DNA from: Pyrocephalus nanus | Taxonomy: Eukaryota; Chordata; Aves; Passeriformes; Tyrannidae | Direction of reading: 5' to 3' | Assembly: GCA_038380795.1 (NCBI GenBank) | Contig: CM076275.1 | Span: 10,201,001-10,265,000 of the forward strand | DNA length: 64,000 nt | Shown: piece after piece, positions 12,401 through 24,400 of the stretch | Layout: each line of letters starts with the position of its first letter | Numbering within the stretch: the first letter of the stretch is position 1 | Notes under the pieces: generated by a model | Told to the model about the DNA's origin: nothing | Database searches by the model: none | The model's input: only the letters and a program-made list of their open reading frames with translations | Translations under genes and position numbers: made by a program

Positions 12401-15400
12401 GGGAAGGGGTTGTGGCTGTCACCGACGGAGGCCGTGCCGGCGGAGCGGGAGCGGCGGGTGCTGGGGATGCCGGTGGCCGTCCCCGCCGCTGCGGAGGCTG
12501 CGGAGGCTGGCGAGCACAGCCTGCTGCTGATCCTGCTGCTCGGAGCCGGGAGAATGCAGCCGCTGGGAGCAGCTGAGAGGGAAGGGAGGGCTGGCCTGAG
12601 ATCTGCTCCCTCGGAGAGCCCCTCTGCCCACCTGCCTGCACACCCTGCTTGTGACTGGTGTCCCAGGGGTGCCCCACGCCGTGGGCTTCCCTCCCTCCTG
12701 CCTGCACATCCCTGCCCCGGTCTCATGCCGTAATGGAAAGGCACCTCTCCAACAGGTGAATAATTAAGGTCTCAACCTAAGGCCTCCAGCAAAGGGAGCT
12801 TTGTGAGAGAGAGGGATCTCTCTCCCATTAACCTTTCCAATGTCAAAAGCCTCTTTGTAGTTAGAAACTCCACTTGCACCAGCTTATCAGCACGGTTGGG
12901 TTGTCCAGTGAAAAATGCCTGAGGGATGCCCCTTTCAGCCCCAAACCTCTGGTTTTGAGGAGTGGGTCTCATGGTCCCTGGTGCAGGGCTGGGGACAGGG
13001 ATGCCACAGGCTGGTTCTTTGCAGCCCACTTGTGCTGGGGCAGGATCCCACCAGGCTCTGAGATCCCCTTCACTGGGACTAGGGAACTGGCAGAGCATGG
13101 GAGATGTAATCCTGTAGTGACAGGATCACGAAGAATGGATTTAAACTGAAAGAGAGTGGGTTTAGATTGGATGTCTGGAAGAAGTTCTTCCCTGTGGGGG
13201 TGGTAAGGCCCTGGCACAGGTTGTCCAGGGAAGCTGTGGCTGCCCCATCCCTGGAAGTGTTCAAGGCTAGGTTGGAAGGGGCTCAGAGCAACCTGGTCTA
13301 GTGGAAGGTGTCCCTGCCCATGGCAGGGGGTTGGAGGTAGATGATCTTTAACCTCCCTCCCAACCCAGACCATTCTGTGATTCTATGAAGGGCACAATTC
13401 CCCCTGGCTGGCACATGCCAGCACTATGAAGGCTTGGAGACATCATCTGGCCGGGGCAGAGGCGTTGTGGGTGTCTGTGCTATTGCTGCCCGGTGCCTGC
13501 AGGGCAGATGCCACCACTGAAGCCACAAGTGCCCATGGCCTCAGGGAGATGGTGTCACCAAAGCGAGGGGCATCACCCCTGCAGGGCTCTCAGAGCTCGA
13601 CCACCCTGTGGGGCTCTGCAGCACTGGCTCTGTCCGAGGAGGGAAGCGCTGTCCCCAGAGATAAGGCTCCACTGGGACCATGCACGTGGCACTCGCTTGC
13701 TGCCAGCGAGGAGCCGGGACACGAGGTGCTGGCAGGGCCTCGGCCACAAACACGTCTGCCGGAGGAATCGGCTCCAGTCTCCCGCAGCTGAGCCCCGCTC
13801 CATGGCAACCCCGCGCGGGCTTATATTTCTCGTGACTGCTTGGCAGCCTGGAGTGATTTAGCAGGGGGGGAACTTTGTACGCGCCGGAGCCTCCGCCAGG
13901 GCGGCCGTGCCGGGCTGATCGCCGTGATCCCAGCCCTGCAGGTCTCCTGCTCCCCGGGGGCACATGGGCTGGGCAGCCCCTTCCTGCACCCCAAGAGTGG
14001 GCAGCCTGCTCGCCTGCCTGGAAGGGCAGATTCCCACCTGCCTGGAAGTCTGCTGCCTGGAGAACCACCTTCCCGGGAGCTTCTGAGCTCCTGGGAGAGG
14101 ATGTTTTAAGCTGCCTCTGCTTGTAGTAACGAGCCAGAGACTAAAGGTTGAAGTTAATGGGGCGGGTGGTCAGGTGAGGTAGTGACCTACTTCCAGGGGC
14201 ACAGGCACCGTAGGCACTGGGTGATGGTCCAACCAATGTGTTTCCCTTCCCTTATCGCTCGGCTGTTCTGCTTTTCAGCACTTTTCCTGAACTCTGGCTC
14301 ACAAATAATTATTTATTTATTTACGGCGGTTGTTTTTTATTTTGTTTTCCTAATAATGGGAGCTTCCGAGAAATGCCGAAGGACTTTGCACGGATCTGGC
14401 TGTGCTCAGGGTCTCGTCAGCTCTGTCCTTATCCAGCCCCGTGTCGCTGCACTTCCTCAAGCAGAGGCAACAACCAGGGCTGAGCTGCTGCAAGCTGCTG
14501 TGTTAAACCAGTTCACTTCTGAATTAAGAAGACAGGGAAAAGCAAAACCTGGAAATCTCCTCTGGCCCTGCAAGATCTGGAGACCCCTCGGGGAGGGGCT
14601 CTCCATGTGGCAAGTCTGGTATCTGCTGGTGGGGGATGTGGAGACCGCTGTGGCAGCCCTGGGGACATGGCCCCATCCAGTAGCCAGACTAACCTTTGAT
14701 CTCTGCCGGCTCCGGGCAGCAAAGCGGGGCTTAGGAAAAATACTTCACTTATCTCGCATCCCTGCTGGCTCGAGGCAAAGCCTGGGTGCTGGATGGGCAC
14801 CCCAGTACCAGGAGCTCCGAGAACAATGAGGGTCCTGTTGAAACCTTACGGGACCTTTTTACATCTGCTCACACGTCCCCACTGTCCCCATGGACCCTTG
14901 CCCACCCAGCGACGCCCCCCCCTTGGCGAGGGCAGCCTGGTGATGGGGGCCGAGGCGGGAGAGCCCCCCGTGCGCCGCAGGGCTGATGTGACACTTCTCC
15001 CCTCCCCTGGGATGAGCAGTACATGCTTTATATGGATGTTTTTGTGCTGAGGTGGCGCCTCAGGCTCTTGCAGCGACTACAGTTGCAGGGCAGCAGCGTA
15101 TCTTTACTGAGATGCATTTTCTAAATTCTTCCTCTGCGCCCTGTGGCCGCGGCCAGGGCAGCGCCGCAGCCCCTCTGCTGAGCCAGCGCCGCCGGCCAGG
15201 CTCCCCGGTTCCTGTTTCAGTTTGCAGCGAGTTAGAATCACAGAATCGTAGAAGTTCATCACTCCCGTCCCTTCTGCTCCCCAGCCTTTGTGTCGGGAGG
15301 CTGCAGGACCCCGTTCGATCTCGGCACATGGGGTGGCGGGCGAGGGTGTGGGAGGTGTCATCCTTTCTCCCCAACCCCCCCGCCAAAAGCTGCCTTCCCC

Positions 15401-18400
15401 ACCTATTCCCCGAGGAACCCTCATTTCCTAATTTTCATGCACGTCAATAGCAAGGAAATCCTGTGGCGAATGGAGAGGGCAGAGCGTCCCGTGCGGGCGA
15501 GGGGCTGAGCCGGGCTGGGCTGAGCCGGGCTGGGCTGAGCCGGGCTGGGCTGAGCTGGGCTGTCCCGCAGTGGAGCCGCGGGCTGGGGCAGCTGCCTGCG
15601 CCTTGCGGACAGAAGGAAGCCCAACTGCCTCTAATCATGTTTCTTCTCCTCCCTCCAGCACAGATGAGGCAGGAGGGATGCAGATTTCACAAGTGACAGC
15701 TGGAGACCCGGTTGTCCTGCCACGAGGTGACCCATAGCTGGAGCAGCCCCAGCTGTCACAGAGCTGGGGTGCAGGGGAGGTGCTGCTGGGAGCAGGCAGC
15801 GTGGTCTCCGTCCCCCAGCCTCGGCAGCATTTTTGCTGAGCCCTTCTTCTTTCATTTTTAGCCAAGTTCCTAGGTAGGAGTGAGTTGTGTTTTTTTTTTT
15901 TTTTTTTTCTTATGAAGAAAGTGCATCTGTAGCCGTGGGGTGTTTCAGGAGACATCCCCTTTGCGTGCACACGGGACTGACAGGGCTGAGCTGCAGCCAG
16001 GCTAGGTTAGAGCAGAGAGCAGCACTGGTCACAGCGGGCCGTAGCTGTGCATGTGACTTGGTAACAGCGAGGAGCTGGAGGTGTCAAATGTGGCACTTGT
16101 GCAACTCCTCTGGAAGGCTGAAGCAGGGACAGGCTCTGGCTTTCTTTCCCCTGCAGATGCCAGTCCCTGTGCCAGCCCCTCTCCAGCACAGTGTGTGGAC
16201 ACTGGTGGGCGCAGAGCCGGGGTGACCACGGTCCTTTGGCTCCATGCACAGTGCCCAGGCAGAGCACACACTCCCTGGGCTTGGAGCAGGGGGAGGACCA
16301 CTGTCTGTGTGCAGAGATCGGGGCTTGTAGGCAGAACTGGCAGAGGGCAGGGCAGGGGCTGCACTGCAGGTCATGCCAGGTGAGCTGGCAGCACCCACTC
16401 CTGCCACACAGAGGTCGCTCACCTGGCACCCAGCACAGCGGGGCTGAACTTTGTCCAGCTCCAGTCCCTCTGTCTTGATTTCCTGGCACTTTTAGTGCCT
16501 CGGTGCAACTGTTTGCAACTTTAAGCTAATTAGACTTTGCATTCCTGTTGGCTCCCTGCAAACCGAAGCTGCTGAGCTGCTTCCCTTTGCCCCTGGGCTC
16601 TGGGACCTGCAGCCCTGGCTGTGCCAGGTGTGTGTGGCTCAGAGCCACCCTCCCGCATCTTAATGGTGGGAGGATTTTTAAACCTTGCCTGGAACAGCAT
16701 AAACCCCAGAGCTCTGCAGAGCTGGAGATTTAAACCGCCACCATCGTTTCTCCTTTCGAGCAAGCTTGCACACAGTCACGACCGAACCATCCTGATAACG
16801 AAAAGAAAAAATTTGCAATTTTTTTTTTCTTAAAAAGGAAGTTTCTGTTTCTGTGTGGGCCCCACTGGGAGCCTGGCGCATGCGGGCTTTGAGTGCTGGA
16901 ACCCATTTCCCAGGTAACAGAGCTCAAGCCTGTGAGAACTGTGTGGTTTTCTCAGGCTGAAAGGTTGGATGGTATTTGAGCTGCTTTTTTTTTTTTTATT
17001 TTTTCTTGTGGCCATGTCCTTTTAAGAAGGAATAAATATGTCTATTTATATGTTTTGAAAATGAAAGCACGTGGTCTGTGTCCCCAGAAACCCTCATGGT
17101 GCAAGTTGTCACCCAGCTCTGCTGGGGACGCTGCTGCGCCCGCGGCCGGCATCCAGCTCTGCCCAGCAGCTGAACTGGGGAGCAGGGGCGGCCCCTGCTC
17201 TACAGCCCCAGCACTTGTGGTGAGCCATGGTAGGTATGCAGGACATGCTGGTGCATGCATGTCTGCTCTCCTCACGGGACCAGAGGCTTTGGGATGTGGA
17301 AGTGGATGCAGGAGGAAGGAAGTCAGTAGCTGACTGGAGGGGGATGTTGTGGGGGACTGCTGGGACAGGCACGGATGGGAAGTGCTGGAGCTGCTCAGTT
17401 TATTTACTTCTGTTGACTCCTCCTGCCTGTGCTGTGGGCCGTGCTGCCTGGCCTGCCTGCAGTGCTGCCTTCTGCATTCCTCTGTCAGTGCATCTGGGAT
17501 GCAGTGCAGTCTTCCTGTGGATAACAGGGGCTGCCCGTGAGGGTCCGCTTGCCCTGCTTGCCTCTTCTCAGCTCCCACCTCTTGCCTGCTGCCTGTCTGC
17601 CCCAGAGGAGCTGGAAACCCGTCTGCACATCCAGCTGAGTCAAAAAGAAATGAAAGGAAGATTATCACGGGGAGATTTTTGTCCTTATCTCTGCTGCTCG
17701 CTTATGGCAGTGCAAGGACCTGGAAATACAGCTTTCAAGTTTCTCTCTGTATTTATGTAACCCAAACGAACTCTTTTTTGGAAAGAGCCACTCTGTCTCA
17801 TTTAGATACCTAAATATAGCAGCCGCTCTGGAGGGAGGATTAGCCTGCGAGTGCCCTGGCGGGTATGGGACCTTTGTGGACGGGCGTTGTGGGGAGTTTA
17901 AACCTTGTTCAGTTTGGCCTGGGGTTAATATTCCCCTGCCATTAGCAGGATGGGCTTGCAGCCCTCCCAGGGCAGTGGGGAGCTCACAGCAGTGGCCGAG
18001 CTGGGAAGCACGAACCTGTGGAGATGTGAACTGCAGGGTTTTTTCTAAATGTCTCGATGCCTTTTGAGGCCAGAGCCCATCTATGCGCAAACATGCTGTT
18101 TGCTAACGTGCCATCACGTCTCCTTGGAGGGAGGATCTGTGCTCCAAAGCACAGGAGCATAGCTGAGCTTCTGCTTCTTCATACACACAAGATGCCTTGT
18201 TGCCTTTTCACAGAGCACAGATGAGTTTGCCTGAGTGGTCTGACCACATGGTGTGGTGGTGCTCTCGTGCACCCCCTGGGATCAGCCAGGCTTTCACCTT
18301 GCACCAAGTGTTGATGGAAACTGAGTTTCTTGGAAGTGTACAAGATGACCTTTGCTTTTGTCTCTTGTTGTCTCCAACTGCCCTGCACTGAGGGTGCCAA

Positions 18401-21400
18401 GAGTCCCTTCCAAGGAAATGGGGAGCAGTTGTTTGTGTCCATATGTGCTGGTGTCCCCAGGACTTGGGGGCACATGCTGCTTGAGTCTTTGTACTTGGCT
18501 CTTTATAAGTGCATGGAAATGACACTCTTGTGTTCCCTCTGGTCCCACCTAATTTGCTGCACTGATGAGAGCAGCTCCCTAGCCCGGTGCTGTTGCAGGG
18601 GCTCCCTGATCTGTTTTGTGATTCAGGCCCTGATGAGACATGCAGGGGCTGCCTTGTGTTTTCTACAGGAAATGCAGAGGGTCCCTCAGCTGTTTGAGCC
18701 TTCATCTCTGTGCTTTTTTTGCTGCTTCCTTTGCACACAGTGGCTCTGCCTCCCTGCACGCCTCATCCCCCCACTGCCCATCCCTGCCCCTCACCGTGCC
18801 CTCTGCCCAGCTCGGATCTGTGCGGCCTCATGCCAGCACTCACCTTCACACAGTCCTCTGCCACCCCTGCCATCCCCCTGGGGCAGGAGCCATCTGGCTA
18901 AACGGTGGGACCCTGGGGATGTGTGGGTGAGCACCTGCATGCTGGCTTCACACGGTGCCCTTGTACAACCTTGGAAACCCCAGTGCGATGCCCCCTCAGC
19001 TCCCATCGCACAGGCAGGGACCAGGCAGGGTCTGCCCTGCTGGGGAGGTGGCCTGAGTCTGACGGAAGGGCTGTGTTTTGGTGATGTGCTCCTCAGGTCT
19101 GTGTTACTTGGCCCTAGCAAGTTGGAGGTGAAACAGAGAAGGTAAAGCCTGTGCAGTGGAATGGGAGGAGGCAGCGCAGTGGAGATCCATCCGGAGGGCT
19201 CTCAGTGTCCCCAGGATCCCTGAGCCGCTCTGGCAGATGGCTGCAGCCCTCCCGCCCCGCTCTAAGGAATACAAATGTGCAGCAGATACGGTTACCCGGC
19301 CTCGAGAGCGGTGTTGGCTTTCATCTAGATCGATATCCCTGCCAGCCTGTGTCTGAGGGAGCACTCAGCTGGCAACCCAAGCCTGGCCGGGAGGAGACAC
19401 CCGCCGAGGCTCTGCTGCCCGCTGCAGACCCTGCCCGTCCGTCTGTCTGTCTGCCTCGGTGTGGATGCAGAGCTGCAGCGCCGTTGCCGTGCTGTCAGAC
19501 TCCGTCATGCGTAAAATGTAATAAATAGGGCCATAAGCCTTTTACAAAGTCTATTTCCACTCTTGGATCCGGGATTTAATGCATGGCTGCTTAGAGAGGC
19601 TGAGGATTTCAGGGGTCAGCAAGGCTAATTGCACTGCTGGAATAAAAGGGCACACGGGAAGGATCCTGCGGATGGGTGGGAGGGGATGCCGGGGGTCCCG
19701 GCTCCCCCCTACACTGCCTCAGCCCTCTGAGCTCCCTGCCAGCAGCCTGGGAATGCAGCAGCCACGTGTGGCAGCTTGGCAAGGGATGGGGTCCCCAGGG
19801 AGTGCTCTTTAGGGTCTGGGGGGACCGTGCCAGCTGGGGAGTCATATGCTGCAGGTGTTCGGTTCCCCACTGCTCTGCGGTGTCTCTGCGCGTCTGACTG
19901 AGCACGTCTGGCTGGAGCACTTGATCTTAGATTACCTGTAAGCCAGGGAAAGCCTCTGCGGGGCCAAGGCCAGTGAGGATCAAGGCTGTCCCGGTGCCAG
20001 CTCAGCCCCAGCCTGCAGCATCTCCTTGAGCTGCAGAGGGGAGCTGGGTACCACCCTGCCAAGCTGCTTGCTGTGCGGGAGGGGCCTGATGCCACAAGCT
20101 GGGATGTGTGCTCAGAGGTGATGCTGCCCAGGAGACAGCCCCATCAGGAGTGGAAATGCAGTGCAGAGGCAAGAGCCCAGGGCAGTGTCAGGGCACAGAC
20201 TGGCTTGGGTGCTCCAGTGCTGGGTGGCCAGCACAGGGCTGGGGGTTAGGACCTGGCCTGCGCTTTCCTAGAGGTGTTGGGGAGGGACCGATGGGATGGG
20301 CAGGCTCCGCTTCACGGGGACAACCAGCAGCAGACACGCGTCCTGCAATGCGAGGGGGACCCAGATGCCCTGAGGCTCCCGGGGCTTCGCCCTGTGCCAG
20401 CCGCTCACGCAGGGCTGGCAGGGCTGTGCCGCCGGCCATGGCAGACGGAGGACGCCAGCTCCGCTCAGTTACTTTCCTGGCTGATCCCGTCATCTCCATC
20501 TCGCGCCAAGTGCTGAAGTCGTCATGGAAACCGGGATGGCAGCAGCCTCGCCAGCAGCTCCGCGCGGGATCCTCGGCCTGAGCGCCGGGTCAGTGCTGGT
20601 CGGACGTGGCAGTGGCGGGTGGCTCGGTGAGCTGCTGGTCCCTGTTCCTCGATGGCATCGCTGTGCTGTGGGCTCGGTGATGCGCGCACAGGGTCCTTCC
20701 CTGGCGCTGTGGCAGGGCCCGATCCATTAGCGCTCATCAATCCCGCAGAGCCTCGCAGGAAGCACAAAGAAAAAGCCCAGTAGTATTGCTATTAATAGTA
20801 CCTGCTCACAAAGTTATCTTTAGAGCACCGCTCCCACCTTCATTCATAACAGCCATTGCACGGGCCTGACTCTTCTCCCTGCTGCTGGAGTGGCTTTGAG
20901 GTAACCCCGGCCTCCCAGGGTGCCCCAGTTGTCCACACTTCCACCAGTCACCAGTGTTTCCTTTGGCTGTGAAAAGGGATGATCTGCAAACCATGCGATG
21001 TAGTGGGAAATGGAGCTGTTTCTTTTTTCCAGGGTTCATTTTTCTCTGGTGACCATAACTCTGAACTCTGTTTGCTTTTGCCTCTCCTCTCCTCCCACTT
21101 CGCTCCTGTCCAGCGGGTCTGTGTCATGCCAAAGGCTTTGTCCCTGGAGCATCCCTGCTGGAAGTCCATGCTGGTGCTGGGATTTTGCTTGATGAGTGGA
21201 GGAGGCAGTGCCTGAAGTTGACTATCGGGGATGGAATATTTTCCACTTGTATTTCAGTGGGTGTTTTCAGAGGTTTCAAGCTATGGTCCACCCTTCCCAG
21301 CATCTTTCATCTCCAGAGCTCACACAGCTCCTGGGAGGGTGCAGGGCTTTGAAAGGGCTTTGAGGATTCATGGGCTCAGCCCACCACTTTGAGGCATCAT

Positions 21401-24400
21401 CTCCCACTGCTGCCAGGGAAATGCCTATTTTTCCTATTCTTGAGCTCTGCAGTCGCTAAGTTCCTCAGGTTCCTGGGTTAATCTGTTCCTGCCTTTAATG
21501 AGCTGCCTCATTAAAGTGTTTTTCCCTAATAACCAACCCTCCGGGCTGGGTGATGTTCTGCTGTAGACAACTGAAGACCCGCAGGCTGCAAAAGCCTTTT
21601 CCGACTGTGTGTGGGGTGCAGGATGAGCACCATCCCTATTGTGTGTGGTGCCAACGAGGCTGTGAAGGGAGCAGCAGCCCAAAGCACCCCAAACCAAACT
21701 CCTGGGCTCCAGCACCCGATTTACTGCACCCACAAACTGTAAAAGTGGGGATGGCTTCTGCCTTTGGGGTGCAGCCAACTGGGGATACTGGGACTAAACC
21801 ATCCTGCTGCATAATCTTCCTACACAAGGTCCTTACCCAGTGATGTGCAGCAGTGGGGCTGCTCTAGAGTACCCTGCGAGCCGGACCTGTGGGTGCATGC
21901 GGCGGGCATGTCTGTGTGCCTCGGGCCAGGAGGTGTCTGCCCAGCCTTAATGAGGGGGTTTGAGTTCGTTGCCTTGATGCCTGGGAGCTGATCCGGCTGG
22001 TTTCAATAAGTGGAAGCAGAAATCTCCCTCCTGGGGGCTTGCTCTGCGTGGAGGAGTGTGCGCACAGCTTGCAGCCGTGGCCTCCCGGGAGTGTTGTCCA
22101 GCAGGCATTGGTCACACCTGGCCCCCCTGTCCATTTGGCATCGGTCCCACCTGGTCCCCCTGCTCTGTGGTGGCCGTCCTGAGCAAGCAGGGCAGAGGGT
22201 GTGGGCCCTCAGGGTGATGGTTGTGAAGGAGCAGATTCAGCAGATTCACGGCTGCCACAGCCCCTGTCTCCAGGCCGTGGTTTTTTAGGGTGGCAATGAT
22301 GCAAGGCAGGAAGGTGCCTGGTACCAGCACTGCTGGGGCTGTTTATATATAGCTGACCCACTTGCTGAGCGGGGGCTGCTGGCCCCTCCTGGTGCTGCAC
22401 TTGGGGGTGCTGCAGGGGGATGCACCAGCATCCATCTGGGAGTGCAGGGCTGGGCTGCATCCTGCATCACCTGCTCTGTGGAAGGGCTGGGCTGTACTGC
22501 TTGCCATTTGGGGGGTGCAGGGTCTATAGCCTGCCTGCCCTCATCACCCCTCCCAGCTTTCCCCATCCACCAGCACCCCAGCTCCCACAGGGAAAGAGGA
22601 GCTGCTGATGTCCCAGCAGAGATGGAAAGGCAGGAATTGCTGCTGGAGGCCTCCCATGGGATTATCCTGCCCCTCCTGCTACTGGTGGGGCTGTCCTGAT
22701 GTCCAGCACTGCCCCAGCCCCAGCTCACCGCTCCAGCTTCCTGCTGCTGTCTGTGGTGGGTGCTGCCAGTGTATGAGGAGTTCGGGGGAACTCTTGGAAA
22801 GTGTTGAGCTGCCAAAACAGTTCACTTCAGTGCCAAGCTCCTGGGAGCCAGCAGCTTTCCCGGGGCAGGAGATAAAAAGAAGATCTCTTAGGAAGGCAGG
22901 GTGGCTCTGGAGTGACCACAGGACTCCACTCTGCTAACCCTGCAGCTTCCTCCCCAGGGTCAGGGCATCTGGCCAGGACGCTTTCCCGAAAAGAGCCGCT
23001 ATCCATGCGTAGTTGCCTGTGACAGGCTAGAGGGGACATGGTGTTCCCATCTGATGGCCTCGTGTGGTCCCTGTGGCTGGGTGTTTCCAGAGCTGTTGTG
23101 GTTGGCACACCTGGAGAAAGGCGGGTCCCCAAGGCAGGTCAGAGCAGAACGCTTGCTGCGGAAAGGGAAATTAATTATGGGCACTTTGCTGAACTCCAAG
23201 TGACTGCAAAGGCTGATGTTTCTCCTGTTGGCCGATAAACTAATTGTAATGGCAAAACCTCAACAAAAGCCAGGCTCTTAAATGCTTTCTTAATTAATAA
23301 TGCTCAATAATTACTTGACGTCAATGACCAATTAAAATTTCGGAGAAGGGAAGTTGCTGTTAAGTGCATGATACCTTTACTCCTCCAGTTGCTGCGTCTG
23401 GGTTCCTGCAGCTTTGATGAATCCCGCAGAAAAGCACCGGGAAGGCCAAGACTGATGTTTTTAAAGGAAAACATTAGGCAGGAAAAACGTGAATATTCAC
23501 GTGCATGTCCACAGGGAAAAGAGGAGGGAAGCTGAGCAGTCGCTCAGCCCTGCTGCTCCCTTTGAGGGATGGCAGTGCAGGTGCCCAGAGGGGTGGCATC
23601 CATGGGTGGCCCTCTCCTGCCCCTACGGTGTGCTAAGTGGGGTCTTAGCACCCAGTGGGGTGCTTTCCCAGCCTGAGTGGAAGGGCACCATGCCAGGGAG
23701 TCCATGGTCAAGGGGTCTGCGAGGTCCTGCTGAGCGTCCTGCACCCATGGGGATCACCTGCCTCATGCAGGCATCTGCTGTGTGCCTCTTCTCCCCCCTC
23801 CTCCTCCTCATTCTTATCCTTCTCCTTCTCCTCCTCCTTCCCACTGCCTGTCTGAGGACAGCATCTCCTGACTTGGCACTGCCAGGCCTGAAAGCATCAC
23901 CAGTTGTATTTTTTGGGGTGGGAGTTGGGGGGATCCCAATCCATCTGCTGTTAAGCAGAGTTTCGGGAAACCTGCCACTCGTCCTCCCCACAGTGCTCCT
24001 CGCTGCAGTGCAGTGCTGGGAGGGTTAATGTCCTTCTCCTCCTCCTCCTCCTCCTCCTCCTCCTTCTCCTTCTCCTCTCAGCTTCTCAGCCATCTTAAAA
24101 CCGCTGGAGCTGGAGCTGTGCAGTCCCTCTTCCCACTCCTTTTACAGTATGGGCTGGATGGCCAGGGAGCCCAGCCGGCTCCTCCATCCGTCCAACTCCT
24201 TTCCTTCTTTGGATGTCCCCTGTGCTGGCTGCCCAGGCACTGCCTCCCTCCCACGGGACCAGTGCCCCTGGTGAGGGCTGATGGCCGGGGCGAGGGGCTG
24301 CCTGGGGCTGGGGCCAGCAGTCACAGGGTGAGATTTTTGCAGAGGTTTCTCCAGGACAGCAGTGGGTCTCTGCCAAGATGGATGCCAGCCGGCTCCCGGG

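Noticed and set aside
15235..15260. AGAATCACAGAATCGTAGAA as a CR1 end
   Set aside because: Too short and decayed to assign; the flanking sequence does not continue into CR1.
23489..24028. Open frame rich in Ser/Leu across the CT repeats
   Set aside because: The length comes from triplet repeats; no domain or splice structure.
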